Below, one piece after another: positions 17,746 through 32,558 of a stretch of DNA of 64,000 nucleotides. Position 1 is the stretch's first letter, and each line of letters opens with the position of its first letter. The position numbers and the translations under genes are program-made. The stretch is from the NCBI GenBank assembly GCA_036768485.1, contig JAVLUZ010000142.1:16770298-16834297 (forward strand). The letters are read 5' to 3'. Source of the stretch: Mermis nigrescens. Lineage: Eukaryota; Nematoda; Enoplea; Mermithida; Mermithidae. The notes below the pieces were generated by a model. The model made no database searches. It was not told the DNA's origin and saw only the letters and a program-made list of their open reading frames with translations.

Positions 17746-19658
17746 GCCTTATTTTGAAAAATTGTGAACGCCGGCAAATAATTATTGTACTTAGTTGATT
17801 ATCCATAGCACGGCATAAGTGTATAAGTTAAAGGCAGCTTTCAAACAATCATGTTTTGGTTGGATTATCTTGTGTAGACTAGCACAGTTTTGTTATGTTT
17901 ACTTTAGTCAACGGATATAAGAAATCCGGCGGATAAATAATCCATGGGATTTACTTAATACTATTAATTTTTTTGTATTTATATAAAGTCGAGATTGGTT
18001 CAGAACAACAGTATTGGACGATTAATACCCTTTGCTCAACAACTTCCGCGTATATAAATGTCGTCGTGAAATTGTCATTGAACTCCCAGTACCATTTAAA
18101 TCCTACAATCTCAGATTCTTTTCAGCTTTGTCTTTTGCTAAAGAATAAATTTTAAAGGAAAGACTCTGTCATTTTATTGAACGAAAATTTTTATCGTCAT
18201 TAAATTTCTGTTTTGGGACAGTTTTAGGCCAATCGACAGTTTTAAAATTTTTTCATCGCATTTGTCTTAAAATTGCTGATTCTTTTCAAAATGTCCCATT
18301 CTCGATTGAAAATATTATTGTAAAGCATATATCCTATTTTTTCTTAATATTTTGGACGGTATTTATCCAATATCGCCTAATAAGTGTTGATAATAACGAT
18401 ACGACATTGGGAGAGTTTCAGAACCAGCAAAAAGATGAAAAGTTTCTAGGTCTGACCACCAGAATGGAAACATATTAGGAATTTTTGGGGAGAATTAGAC
18501 AAAATAAAGGACAAAAATGTATGAAAATGTGAATCCTGCAAAAGTACTAGAAATTGACCGGAGACTATAGATTAAATTAGTTTGTTCGCTATTTTTGCAT
18601 TACACTTAGTTTTTTGGGTGATTTTAGCTCAGAAAAGATCTCTAACTTGCTCCTCCAAATTGGCCGTGCTGTTTATTTATATTTCGGACTTAACGTAGGA
18701 CTGCTTGAATTCGCAATCTGGATTGTTTAATTACCGAATTCAACTCTTTTTGCATATATACGCAGCCGTGCTAATGGGCGTAGCTTAATAAGCATTATAC
18801 TTATACCTGTTTTTCTGCATGTACGATTGTATTGATATTTCAATCAAAATAGCTCTTGTGCACCATTATTTGAAAAATTTTTGCGGATTTATGTGCATAA
18901 CTTGCTGGTTTTTCTGCAAAAATTATACAATTTTACATTCTCGATTCCAATTCAACGCAGGCACAGCCCAAGTAAAAAAGGAACCCCGCTTAGTACATTT
19001 GGGAGAAATCATTCACTAGAATCATTTGAAGTTCATAACAATTTTAAGTCATTATCTGTCATGATTTTACAGATTTTTCTCACTGAGTAATTCACTACCG
19101 CCTTTCATTGAAATATAGCAGCTTTATTTTTACGCGCCAGAAATGAAGATGCAGTATCTACTCAAAAAAAGCGTGTGGCTCTTGCGCTGATTTTTTTAGT
19201 GGTGAAATAGCAATGTAAAGAGTAATCGCTCATTTTTCAGCGCAAGTTAAAAAATTACTTCAGGACTATTTGTCACTGCGTAAGGTACACACATATGCAA
19301 ATGGCAAAGCGCTACGGCGCAACACATACGTTGACTTGTCTAAATTTATAGAATTTTCGGCTCTTTTGCAAGATTCTGCTTGGAATGAAACTTAGGCAAT
19401 CTATTTTACCTTTTACAGCAAAAAGGTTCCAGATTTACGATTTAAAAAACAAATTGTACTATAAGCGTATTATCTGCTAGGAAAAAGACGAAAAACCCCT
19501 ACCTAGCGCATAATTAATAAAATTTTAAGACGCTTTTTTGACATTTTTAGCAAAAGTTGGATTTCGCCCCTACCCTCATGAGTTTTCTCTTTCTAGCCAT
19601 TTTGAAGCTCTGCTTTTTCCGGCGCTCGTCTTCCGCCTGTTCCAAGACTGAAAACATC
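17746..19658. other. AT-rich non-coding stretch
   Basis: No gene, RNA or clear repeat recognised in either strand. Open frames are short and compositionally unremarkable. Confidence 0.5.
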
Positions 19659-19733
19659 ATGAAGGCTATTCTCCTCAGTCTTGTATGCATTACTGTACTA
19701 GTCAGTACAATAAAAGCTAATCCGTTGAGACCG
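19659..19733 (+). CDS. Candidate first coding exon: signal peptide, then splice donor
   Basis: ATG 19659 opens 25 codons, M-K-A-I-L-L-S-L-V-C-I-T-V-L-V-S-T-I-K-A-N-P-L-R-P, a textbook secretion signal with a basic start, a hydrophobic core and a likely cleavage after TIKA. It is followed directly by the strong donor GTAAGT (19734-19739) in phase 0. The open frame continues into hydrophobic intron-like sequence, which supports splicing at this point. The mature product would be encoded by a downstream exon that I could not identify. It may be a small secreted peptide gene (inference). It is the only host-type gene sign in this half of the window. Confidence 0.5.
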
Positions 19734-19829
19734 GTAAGTCAGACAATCGTATACTATGTCTTCCTTGTATTAATTGTAGCTACATATGTTGTACGTGCAG
19801 AACACATATTATCATAGGCAGTGCGTTAG

Positions 19830-20950
19830 GGCGTAGGCATGATAAACTTGGATACCCGCAACAAATGTCTACCTTTACACTTATAAAGAGAGACATTTGG
19901 AAGGTGCGATTCTTTTAAAAAGATAGATAATAAAAAATTCGCTATATATCTTTCGTCATTTTCCTTTACACTCAATTTCCAGCTTGTGAAGAGCGTGCAA
20001 AGTTTTTGTGTGAAACTATGACATATACAAACCTGCGACGGTTTTTTTCCAGCTTGAACACAGCTCAGTGTAAACGCCTAATACAATTTAATGGCATAGA
20101 ATTGTAGAAAACAAAATTCTCTACATAAATCTTTCTTTGTTTTTCAAATTTAGCATTGGTTCTCGAGATGGAGTTGAAAGAGTGTACAAATTTGTGGGTG
20201 TAAAGAAGGATTTTGGTCGCGTTTTTGCCATCTTGATGTCTGGCAACAACTCAGGTTATGAGTCCCATAAATTGTTTCTGATTGAAATGTACTACGGTGG
20301 GTAACTTTCTGCTTACCAGCGAATATTTTTTATACTCAATACGGATTTGGATCTAAGGGTTTAAACTTAACACTCTTTTTACATTCAGCTCGATTAATAA
20401 TGAGCGTGTAAATTTTCACTTTAACATAATAGCATGTTTTTTAAAATGTTGTTCGGTCACATGGCATATCTAGGTAAGTTTTGATTTCTTTAAGCCTGTT
20501 TTTCTCAAAAACGTAGACAATTGAATAAACTAAAAAACCAAGTTTTCATTTTTTCTTGGAAAGTGATTCATTTCAATAGCGGTATTGTTAAGAGTGTAAA
20601 GAGTATGGGGATGAAAAAAGCACATTTTTGTCTTTTTTGTCTGCCGATTTTTCCGGTCAGGAATCCGGATAAAAGCCTTTAATAGAAAATAATTACATTT
20701 TGATCTCATTTGTAAAAAGTCAATACGGTATTATTTCTAGAATTTAAAAAGTCTGTTGGGGAACAAAAATGCGTTTTTATCTTTTTTTCACGTTGGCAAC
20801 TTTATCCAAAACAGATATGCATATTGGACATAATTTGTTTGTTATAATTCCGAAGGAAAGCTCTAAAGGCCTTACAGAATGATTATAAAAAAGCGCAAAA
20901 TAACGAAAATAGAAGGCACAAAAAAAATATTCAATATACATATGTATCAA
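19830..20950 (+). repeat. Further ~175-bp repeat units
   Basis: Words shared with 1-460 and 11240-12480, such as 'gtctggcaacaactcaggttatgagtc' type sequence near 20237 and 'tttacactcaat' near 19970. Confidence 0.55.
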
Positions 20951-22518
20951 ATCGCGTTAGCTGTTATGCTATCCTAAGTTTCGACCATAGGTACTATTTT
21001 AAACGATTATTGCTCACACAGCGAAGCTGAGAAATTCAAATGTATCATTAGGAAAGTTTTTTTGACTGAATTTTGTCCCTAGATGGTCTCATAGCTAGAC
21101 CAATCGCCGGTCAAAATTACAAAGTATCGGCGTTATACCAATTTTTGACAATATTTAGATGCCAAAACGCTTGGCGAAAAAATTTGGAGGATATGAGCAA
21201 GTACCCTTCAAAGATTTATCTATATGATTATAGAATACACCGTCAAGTCCTCCAAATTTAGGATGCCTACTTAATTATATATTAATCATTAGAATTTTTT
21301 GCATATTAAGTAACTACATTTTGTCCATGGATTCCCTAAAGCAGACACGCACATCTGTGGGGTTTAGTTCCATGAAAGGAAGATAAGATAAGACGAGGAG
21401 AAATCTTAAAAGATTCATCGAAATCACTAAAATTCTCCTGATAATCATTAAATCAGTAATTTCATTATATTATTTCCAACTGTAAATTCTGGGAGTTTGA
21501 TGCAGCGAAGTGCAAGAAATAGATCCAAAAACATTTAGAGGTTTTTAATTCTAGGGGGATCCGCCGGATCCTCGGACGGGGTCCAGCATGACCTTAGAGC
21601 CTCCCCACGCCTTTATGTGATTTTACATATATATACAAAGAAAAAATTTAGATACGCCGTTGGAGAGACCTGTTCGGCTTCTATTTTTTGGGTCCTTTGG
21701 GGGACAGAAAATTTGAAGGCTTTCGGAGGATTACGACAACGACTCAAAGTCCTCTGATCGAATCGTCATCCGATCCACCAAAGCCTCGTATACCAGATTG
21801 CGCCTGGAGCCGAACCTGTCCTGGGCGCGAATTATTTGGTTGAGGCACTTTTTGTCGTCAGTTTCATTGAAAATGTTTTAATTTTCATTTCTTTTACGCT
21901 CATATTCGCCTACTTCAATATCTGCCCATAATTCATTAGATATTTTAGCACCTTAATTTTTGAATATCAATAAAAAGAACTCATACGTAAATACATTACT
22001 TGAATTGGACAAGTGTTACATGACAACAGGCAAGTTCATGAATAGAATTGCCTGTGAAATTTTTTACGTTAAAATTTATTGGACTTTTCTAATGATTCGT
22101 GTTGGTACCTAGACATATCATCATAAAAAATCAATTTTGGGAGCTTGAAATACGATATGACCTTATTTAAAGCGACTTGATTGTGTGAACTACAAGATGG
22201 CTAAATTTAAATTCTGTCCATTCAATCGTATAATGAAATGTGTACTAAATATGATAGATTCCATAAAAATCAAATGAACGACATCAGATGCTCTTGTTTT
22301 TGCCTAAGCAGCGACAATATAACAAGGCGCTGAATTGAGTTTCTTCCCAAATGTTATTAATCGCTCAGCATATATTACGGCGTTGGCTAGAAATTTCGCA
22401 CCGCTAGTGATCTGGCGGTAATACACAACACATCATAGGTAGCACAGCGCGTTAGCGAGTACCTATAATATACATGGGTACTCCCAATATATCCCATCCC
22501 ATACACCTTTAATGGGAC
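20951..22518. other. No gene recognised
   Basis: Mostly AT-rich non-coding sequence. 21550-21620 is locally GC-richer, with a short palindrome ggatccgccggatcc at 21558-21572. Nothing else supported. Confidence 0.5.
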
Positions 22519-22700
22519 CATACGTGGGCAGCAGTCTAATTCTGAGGGGGGTGACACCATAGGTGGGCAGCACCCAAATTCTGGGGTTGCAACATTTTCT
22601 AAAGGTCAAAAAGTGGTTTTGAAAACGATGGTATAGCGAAAAAACACCATTTTTTAACGTTTCTCAGCTGGAATTATCCATCGGCATCAAAAAAATTCGT
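22519..22700 (+). mobile_element. Two overlapping hAT-like MITE fragments
   Basis: One start, CATACGTGGGCAGCAG, at 22519 is cut after ~40 bp by a second start, CATAGGTGGGCAGCAC, at 22558. The second copy keeps the family core and is then cut off by the (TA)n tract. Confidence 0.6.
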
Positions 22701-22714
22701 GAAATACATATATA

Positions 22715-23980
<1,266 letters not shown>

Positions 23981-26487
23981 AGATGACAACTACTAATAGT
24001 TGTCATCCCGTTATTATAGTAGGGGATCTAAATTTGCCTAAAATTGATTGGTTTCATGGTACTTTTACATTTAATCCATTAAACGAATTATTTTTTGATT
24101 ACTTATCAGCTAGTGGTCTGCAACAGTTAGTTAAAGAAAATACTCACGATAATACTTTGATTGATGTAGTATTTGCTGCATATAACGTTTTTAATATCCA
24201 GGTTCTTCCTCCTTTTTCAACAAGCGACCATAATTCGATTTCTTTTGAAATTTTAACTAGAACTTTTCAAGATGGAGATAAACCTTGCTTAAATTTCAAT
24301 AAAGCGGACTACGAGAGTATAGCTACTTTTTTATCCTCTGTTTCTTGGCCTGACATTTTTTCTACATGCTCAACAGTTAATGACATGTATAATGTTTTTT
24401 TAAGTATATTAAATCCTCTTATTTTTAGTTTTGTACCTACTTTTAGGGCTAAATTAAAATTTAAATACCCTAAAAGCTTACATAAATTATTTCTTAAAAA
24501 ACGTTCTCTATGGGATAAGTATAAAAGGTGTAAAACTCCAGGAACTAAAGTTAAATATCGAAATCATTGTAAGGCTCTACGTAGAACTATTCATAATTAT
24601 TTCTCTTCTCAAGAAAACAAATTGCTCAAGAATAATAATCCTAAAGCTTTCTATACTTTTGTAAATAATAGGTTAAAAAGTCGCAGTGAAATTCCTCCTC
24701 TAACATTTTCTGATAATAATGTTATAACCGATTCATTACGCAAGGCTAACATTTTTAATGATTATTTCGCTTCAGTGTTTTCTAGTGACATTACTAACGC
24801 GAATTTTCTTTTTCAGAAGCGCTGTGATTTTTCGCTTTCTGACGTTATTTTTAGTGAGGATCGCGTATTGGAAGCCATTAACCATCTAAATACGTCTATT
24901 GCAGTTGGCCCCGATGGCATATGTAATCTTTTTATTAAAAAATTGTCGTTTCAAATGATAAAGCCGTTAGTTAGTATTTTCACTGTATCTTTTCTGTCTG
25001 GAAATATTCCCGAGCTTTGGAGCATGGCACATGTTATTCCAATATTAAAAAAGGGGGATCCAGCATTAGTGGATAATTACAGGCCCGTTTCTCTTTGTTG
25101 TTCTATTGCCAAAATTATGGAAAGAATTATTAATAGTCAATTGTTAGACTTTCTTAAGGTTAATAAACTAATATCTCCGTTTCAATTTGGTTTTCAAAAG
25201 AATAAATCTTGTGAAACACAATTGTTAAAGTGTAAATTTTCATGGATTCAGTCGTTAGCTAAAAAGAAACTGTTGATATAATATATTTAGATTTCTCTAA
25301 AGCTTTTGATAAAGTAAATATGGAAAAACTTCTTATTAAGTTAAACGGATATGGAATAAACGGTAATTTGTATGCATGGTTAAAGGCCTATTTGTTTAAT
25401 CGTTCCCAATGTGTTCGCGTTAATCAGTTTTTTCAGATTATGTGCCAGTTACCAGCGGTGTCGTCCAAGGAAGTGTCCTTGGACCTATGCTCTTTTCGAT
25501 TTTTATAAATGATATAAGTGATAATATTTGTAGTACGGTTTATATGTTCGCAGATGATATCAAAATTTTCAATATTAGTCGTAACTGTAAATTATTACAG
25601 TCTGATTTAGATAAGATTATTGACTGGGCAATTACATGGGATTTACCTATTTCTCGAACCAAAAGTCAAGTTCTATATTTGGGTAATAATAATCAAAAAG
25701 CTGTTTATAGACTAAATGGGGAAATTATTTCTAGTGATCCGTTTGTCCGTGATTTAGGAGTTTTGATTCCTCGAAATTTAAAATTTAAGGAACATAATAA
25801 TTCTTTGATTAAAAAAGCTTTCTTTAGATGTATTTTAATACGCAAATCATTTTTTTCGCGTGATAAAGGTAATCTTGTTAAAGCTTATAGTTGTTATGTT
25901 AGACCTTTATTAGAGTATTGTTGCAGTGTATGGAACCCCTCTTATCTTAAGGATATAGATAGATTGGAAGCTGTTCAACGTAGATTCACTAAATATATTT
26001 TTGGCTATAATAATATTCTTTCTTACGAGGATCGTTTAACACAACTTAAATTGTGCAGACTTGAATTAAGACGCTTGCAGATTTGTCTGTGTATGATGTA
26101 TCAAATTATTTGTCATAAATCATGTTTGGAAGCTGATGATTTTTTTGTATTTAATCATAATATTACCCGTAGCATTAATAGATTTAAATTAGTCATACCT
26201 ACTGTACATTCTAATTTAGAAAAGTTTGATTTCTTTTACAAATACATCGCAGTTTGGAACGATCTTCCTGACTTCATTGTTTCTTCCCTAACCTAAACAT
26301 ATTTAAATCTAGATTAGCAAACTTTGATTTATCTAGATATCTTGTGGGGCGCGCGTAAAACTTGTCATTCCATTGACTCGCATGTCCCTTTACTAATTCG
26401 TAATTGCATTTATTATATATCTTGTCATTTTGTATTTTAACTGTTGGTATTAGTAATAAAAATTTTTCTTTCTTTTTCTTTCTTTAA
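23981..26487 (+). mobile_element. 5'-truncated CR1/Jockey-type LINE
   Basis: Starts within the endonuclease, continues through reverse transcriptase and ends in a short TTTC-rich tail (26460-26487). The 5' truncation is typical of target-primed insertion. Flanking target duplications were not found. Confidence 0.88.
23983..26296 (+). pseudogene. LINE ORF2: endonuclease C-terminus plus reverse transcriptase, broken
   Basis: The first frame (to 25281) has the endonuclease end (VIIVGDLNLPKIDW, later STSDHNSI), then the reverse transcriptase fingers (SIAVGPDGICNLFIKKL, HVIPILKKGDPALVDNYRPV, FQFGFQKNKSCETQLL). The frame shifts near 25230, and a TAA stops the next frame just before RT motif A (IIYLDFSKAFDKV, ~25275-25315). 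A further shift near 25430 leads to the last frame: GVVQGSVLGPMLFSIFINDI, the catalytic FADD motif in YMFADDIKIF near 25550, and a C-terminal region (DIDRLEAVQRRFTKYIFG, SYEDRLTQLKL) typical of the CR1/Jockey group. It would copy its own RNA at a nicked target; this copy is dead. Confidence 0.88.
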
Positions 26488-27807
26488 TTACATGCCGGAT
26501 ATTATTTGGAAAGTATTGAATTTGCATTTTTAGCCCAAGATAACCTTCGCGTTTCCTGAATTTAGAATGTGGCTCTAATATTTTGTCAGAGGAAAATTGC
26601 ATGCAACGATCGACTAAATATTTCCAAGCAATCGCCAAACAAGATAAATTTGATACGATGAAGTAAAAAATAGATAAGCCAAAGTAAAATAGACTCGGTC
26701 ATGCCAGAAACCAAATTTAAAACTAAATTGTTCTGAAATTTGGTGGTACTAAAAACCAGCCAATTGTTAGGTAGTTTTGTGCTAAGTAATCCAGGGTGTT
26801 TGACCCTCTAAAACAACCTCTGTAGCTCAAAAAAGTTTAAAAAAATTATTTTTAATCTCCAGCGACCCTCTAAATCGGACAAATTCCATATTGTCTTTTC
26901 TAGTTCGCGGCGCCAGTGCGTGTGCACCAACAAGGCTCATTCATCCTAAAATATAAAAGCATGGATAAATTTAGAAAAAATTGAATAAATCGAGTAACTT
27001 TAACAAAATATAGTCAAAAAATGTGTATATGGCGCGAAGCGCAGAAAATTTGAGACTGTTAAGCCAAAAGTAAGCTATGACGCATGAAGACTCACACTTT
27101 TCACAATCGTTACGAAAATCGACAATTATGGGGGCGGAGTCGCGCAGCCATTTAGCGGCGGGTCAGTTCTTATCCTGGGGGTTGGGAGGTGGCAAACCAT
27201 CTAAACCTTCTCCCTTCCATGAACACATATGGTTTAGATCTGGGATTCGATATATTTTCAAAATTGATGACGTCCCGGAATTTTTATTTTTGACGTGTTT
27301 TTGGGATTTTTGCCGGCTTTACACCATCCATACCCGAATGCGGCTGCTGCACATATATGATGTGCTCTATCTTTGCATGTAAGTAGATACGCCTCTCGTT
27401 TCGTAATTTCTTTACCGGCGACCATTCTTACCGAATAGAAATTAGAAAAACTAGTGGCAATCAACAGGCACATAGTTGGTTGTCCTGTTTGGGGGAGCCA
27501 ATTTTTGGGGGTCTAGCACAAAAAGGCCAAAAATTGCACAAAATAACGTTTAAAAAGTTCTATTTTTTCGATTTTTCCGAATTTACGTGCCTGGCAATCA
27601 AAAGCCTTAGAATATTTACCGAATTTATGCGACCTCATCATCGTCCTATCATCAAGGTAGGGTAACCCATATTGTGCCTGCAGCCGAACTTGCTCGTGAG
27701 GCTACTTATTTTTAAGCAGTGAATTTTTTTGTCATGTGCTTTCGTCGAAGATATTTTTTGGTATCATTCAATTCACTCACTTTTGTTACTGAGCACTCTT
27801 AAACTTA
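26488..27807. other. No gene recognised
   Basis: Unremarkable sequence. A single 'ggcgcgaagcgcagaaaattt' word at about 27030 matches the palindromic repeat of the hAT-like element at 44458-46411. Confidence 0.45.
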
Positions 27808-28034
27808 TAGTCTGTTTCATTTTTCAAGAGCTTTTTCAGCAAACCGTTTCCGAAGCTACAGTAACGGCGGTTCATACTTCGTCCGACTCCGTCCGATTTG
27901 GTGTCGGAATGCGAAAATTGACAAATCCGCTCGGACACGCAACGACACGAGTCCGACATTATCCGACATCATGCGACACGCGTCCGACTTTTCTTTGCGC
28001 ATGACGTCATAATCTGTGTCGCAAAAATTATTTA

Positions 28035-28220
28035 ATGCATGAAAACGTAGTAAAAGGCAGCAGTATTTTTAACCCCTTCCTCCCACCGGCGACGCTACTG
28101 AAGATTGAAGTAAAATTTTTTAATGTAAATTCAGTTGAAACTTGCAAGAACAAGTGGCACAATTTGCGCGATAGTATAAAAAACATCAATCTTTGTTGCG
28201 GTGAAAATATCGATTTTTAG
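28035..28220 (+). pseudogene. Possible MADF-domain fragment
   Basis: A 61-codon frame with VETCKNKWHNLRDSIKN, which resembles the 'CK.RW..LRD.Y' core of MADF DNA-binding domains. Only this half of a domain is visible and the frame ends soon after. Weak support. Confidence 0.35.
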
Positions 28221-28366
28221 TCGGAAGAAGCCGAATGAAGTATGAATGAAAGTCGGATCCCATGTCCGATGCGACGCTGCGCGGCAGCGCATGCCACATC
28301 CTGTCGGACGCGTGTCGGACAGAGCCGCATGCGGCTCTGTCCGACAAGAGTCTGACAGGATGCGAC

Positions 28367-28625
28367 CACAGATGGGCGTGGGGGATTTGGGGGTATGCAC
28401 CCCCAGAAGTTGAAATACCCCCCAGAAATCCAAATACCCCCACCCCAGAATTCAAATTTTGAAATTTTTTTGCTTTTTTAGCGATTTTTGATGCCATTGT
28501 ATAGTGCTCGATGAGAAACGTCGAAAAATGGTGTTTTTTCGCCATACGACCACTTTTAAGACCATTTTTTTACCTTTGAAAATTTTTTCATCTCCCCCCC
28601 AGAGTTTCGGTGCTGCCCACCTATG
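28367..28625 (-). mobile_element. hAT-like MITE, copy 3, with perfect 8-bp duplication
   Basis: 259 bp flanked by GATGCGAC at 28359-28366 and 28626-28633. Ends are CACAGATGGGCGTG and ...GCTGCCCACCTATG; read inward from each end, CA(C/T)AG(A/G)TGGGC agree. It sits inside the TCCGAC-rich element. Confidence 0.9.
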
Positions 28626-28882
28626 GATGCGACATGCGGTGTCGCGCGACGTCGGATCGGACGAAGTATGAATGAGCCTTTAGTCTATTTTCCCTACTTA
28701 CTGTAGGTCATTTGAAGATCATTGTAGCTAAGGAAGGGTTCTTCGATAAAATTTCTAAGGCATAATTCATTCTCGACTTTCAGCAGATCATGCAACGTGC
28801 GGATGGGATTCGCGCATTCAGCTTGTCATAAATCGACTGTTAAACACAATAGACTAGCTTTTAAACATCGCCAAAAACTTCC

Positions 28883-28945
28883 GCTCAGCGTAGTGTTAGA
28901 ATGTCTGATTGTCGTCGAAGCAACACGGGTTCGATTCCTGCTGCA
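28883..28945 (+). tRNA. tRNA-like fragment (pol III A and B boxes)
   Basis: GCTCAGCGTAGTGTTAGAATG resembles a D-arm/A box and GGTTCGATTCC (28928-28938) is a perfect B box, 45 nt apart as in tRNAs. The acceptor stem is not convincing, so this is a tRNA-derived SINE head or a tRNA pseudogene. Confidence 0.45.
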
Positions 28946-29295
28946 AGATGCTTATTTAGCACACTTACTGTAGTATGTCACAGCACTGTTTAGATGCTTG
29001 GAATAAGTCTATATGGACGGTTAAGTGCATTAAAAATGAAAGAATGGTGGCCGCTCGCCCCAACTTAATTTTTCTGTCGATTTAGAGTAAATCGCCCAGT
29101 TAGGCATACTATAGTCTTCAAAAAGATTTGCTGAAAAAGCTCTCGAATAATTGAAACAGACCTTAATTATGTGCAATTCGTCAAAAGGGTGGTAGGTATG
29201 TACTACTTCACTACCATTTTAGAATAGTCATATTGAGCAACTTTTCGGTGATTTGTTCGTGAATAAGATGCAAAATGTCATCAAAACTATTATAA

Positions 29296-29915
29296 TACTA
29301 GCTGAGCTGCCCGGCGTTGCCCGGGCTGAACTCAGGCCTCTGATAACTATATGGAACTGAGATGCCTCTTGTATTTTTTCGGGACTTTTGATGTTTTTTT
29401 GGATATTTCTAAAAAATTGTTGGTAATAACCATATTTTATCTTTGGATTTTTTGAAATGTTTTTTTGTCAATCATATTTTTGATCAAATGCATATTTTTG
29501 ACGTTACAGAATGGTTTTGAAAAATTTTTAGGTAATACCATATTTTTGATCTTTTGGGATGTTCTGTAAATTTTTTTGATCAAACCCATATTTTTGAGGT
29601 TTTGGAAAATTTTTCTGATCAAACCATGTGTTTGTTGTCTTAAATATTTCTTGCTTGTTGTAGCAAAGGGTGTCATATATCACTTGATATCTTATTTCAC
29701 TCATATCTTATAGCAGAGGGTGTCTCCTATCTTAGATCACTGCTTGTTATGGCACAAACAGGGTATCTTATATCACATCATTGCACCCTATAAAATTGCC
29801 CATCTTGTAGCATTATGTAGGCTATATTACGTCCGATCCTATGCTATAACGCGCGCGACGGCAAAAGTACCGTAACCCGTAAATTATGTAAACTGAATTT
29901 ATTCCAATTTTCGAA
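29296..29915 (+). repeat. Interspersed repeat 'TACTAGCTGAGCTGCC', copy 1
   Basis: About 610 bp nearly parallel to 38242-38845. It starts TACTAGCTGAGCTGCCCGG, contains repeated 'tttttgatcaaacccatattt' words (~50-bp period) and 'tatcttatatcac' words, and ends near 'gtaccgtaacccg'. Non-coding; no element class assigned. Confidence 0.75.
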
Positions 29916-29939
29916 GTTTAGCAAAAAATCGGCTATGTC

Positions 29940-30300
29940 CCGAAATGGCAATGCCTAAGCATAGGGACGCCTCCCGCTTTACCCATGTACATTTTTTTGA
30001 TCAAACCCATATTTTTGACGTTACAGAATGGTTTAAAAATTCTTTAGCCAAAATCATTTTTGATCTTTCGGGATGTTTTGGGAATTTTTTCGGTCAAACC
30101 CATATTTTTGATGTTTTAAAAATTTTTTGTTTGTTGTAGCAAAGGGTGTCATATATCACGTGATATCTTATATCACTCATATGCTATAGCAGAGGGTATC
30201 TCCTATCTTATAACACTACATGTTTTGGCACATGTTATCGGCTATGTCCTAAAATCGGCTATGCTTAACCATAGGGACGCCTCCCGTATAACCCCTGTGC
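29940..30300 (+). repeat. Partial second copy of the same repeat
   Basis: Repeats the 'gatcaaacccatatttttgacg' region and the 'tatcactcatatgctatagcagaggg' region of the preceding copy. Confidence 0.6.
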
Positions 30301-31837
30301 AGGGTGCATGGGTGAGGTCGGTGAAATTTCAATGTCGCTACTACACCCTCAGCCGATAGGCCGAGCTCGGGCCAAAACGTCAGCCTACCAAGTGATAGTT
30401 GAGGGCAGCAACCTTTTATCTGAGAATGAATTTGAATTCACCTCATCGGAAAACGGCGATAAAACATTATTTTAGAGCTTTGACATAACTTTTTATGACC
30501 TTATTCACACTGTTTGCCCTTATTTGTACCTAAAATGCCTGGTCTGGCAAATTTGCACCTAATTTTATGATTTTCCGTATAAAAGATGCTCAGTATGCGG
30601 AAGGATTGGTCTTTTGATGAATTATGTTTTTGTGAGGTATTTTATTGCTTGTTCCAATAAATATACTCAGTGTTTTTTGAGGTCATCCAAGACGACACTA
30701 AGGACAGAAGTTTTAGCATCTAATAAGCTTCAAAAGCGTCATTTTCCCACTAAATTTGACCTCTATTTTCGCTTTTTTCTAAAAATTTTTCGTCCTAAAT
30801 TCGCCTTTTTTCGTTGTTTTTGCTCTTTAAGTAAGCGGTCTAATATCAATTTTTGAGCGAAAACCTGATAAAACTTGTTTGAAGTAAAAAATTCTTCCAA
30901 AAGAAAACCTAAGCCAATACTAACGCTTTTCAAAGAAGGAAGTGTAAACAATACTGGAATTCAGTTCATCTTCCATTTTTTCAGAAAATGTGCAGGTTTG
31001 AAACAAATTGACTAGTGTCAATACAAAGAAGAGTCTGAGTACGAAATTGTGTGTTTAGTATCAACTTTAAATTATTTCTTACTACGCATCGGTAGTTTTT
31101 GTAGCCTCGATGAGTGAAACAAACAAATATCAAGGTTTATCATCGATCTTTTTTCACTAGTGAGCTCATGTTGAAAGAAATCAAAAATTAAAGTATATTT
31201 TGGAGAACGCTCTGGACTTTGCATTCTAATGTTGGTTTCACCTAAAGCACGCGACTATAAAATTTTCGCACAAGGTCAATAATTTGAACAATTAAACGTA
31301 AAATGTTTCGTTGATTTTGATAGACTTACAGATCATGCAAGAATAAAAGATGGCCTTTTAATAATGCAAAAACACATGGGCGTGGAAAGGAAGGGGAGTG
31401 TTAAGGATTGATAATCCCCGAGAAGTTGGAAACTACCCTTCCAGATTACTGTAAACCCCCATTAGAATTCTATTTTTAGTAACATTTTTGGCAATTTTAT
31501 CATCCTGCTCACCTCCTAGAATTTTCTTGCTGCTTACGTATGGATGCAAGGCGTGTAAGCGACTCTTATCGTTTTTTTAAAATAAGGACTGCTGTCTGCC
31601 ATCAAGTCTCGTCTACCCTTAATTATGTTGAAATCTGTTCTGGAGCAGCATCTAACTTTTATTGTGTAATTTTCTGAACAAATTATTCTGCTTCCTTCTA
31701 TAACGATACTGAATTTTTCCCAACTTTTTCCTTCCAACTAAGCCAGTCTAAAATTGAAGCTTTATAATTATTCACATTATATTAATATTAGCAATAACAA
31801 GTGTAATATAAACAATAGTTAGAAAATAATAAAAATA
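30301..31837. other. No gene recognised
   Basis: AT-rich. 31376-31550 vaguely resembles the hAT MITE family (short C runs, 'gctgcttacgtatgg') but is too decayed to call. Confidence 0.4.

Positions 31838-32558
<721 letters not shown>

Larger units (their letters stand above)
27869..28678. mobile_element. TIR element rich in TCCGAC words
   Basis: Inverted ends TTCATACTTCGTCCGA (left, 27871-27886) and the reverse complement near 28656-28673. Subterminal regions hold many TCCGAC/GTCGGA words. It carries a MADF-like fragment and is itself split by a MITE. Superfamily not certain; PIF/Harbinger is possible because those elements often carry MADF/Myb-type genes. Confidence 0.55.
27808..29168. mobile_element. 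Outer element with inverted ends (TAGTCTGTTTCA...)
   Basis: 27808-27850 (TAGTCTGTTTCA, then CAAGAGCTTTTTCAGCAAA) is repeated inverted at about 29118-29168 (TTTGCTGAAAAAGCTC, then TTGAAACAGAC). A small relative lies at 35864-36034. Further elements are nested inside. Confidence 0.55.

Noticed and set aside
23983..24006. Perfect inverted repeat ATGACAACT...AGTTGTCAT at the LINE start
   Set aside because: It is inside the LINE coding sequence and has no further support as a functional site.
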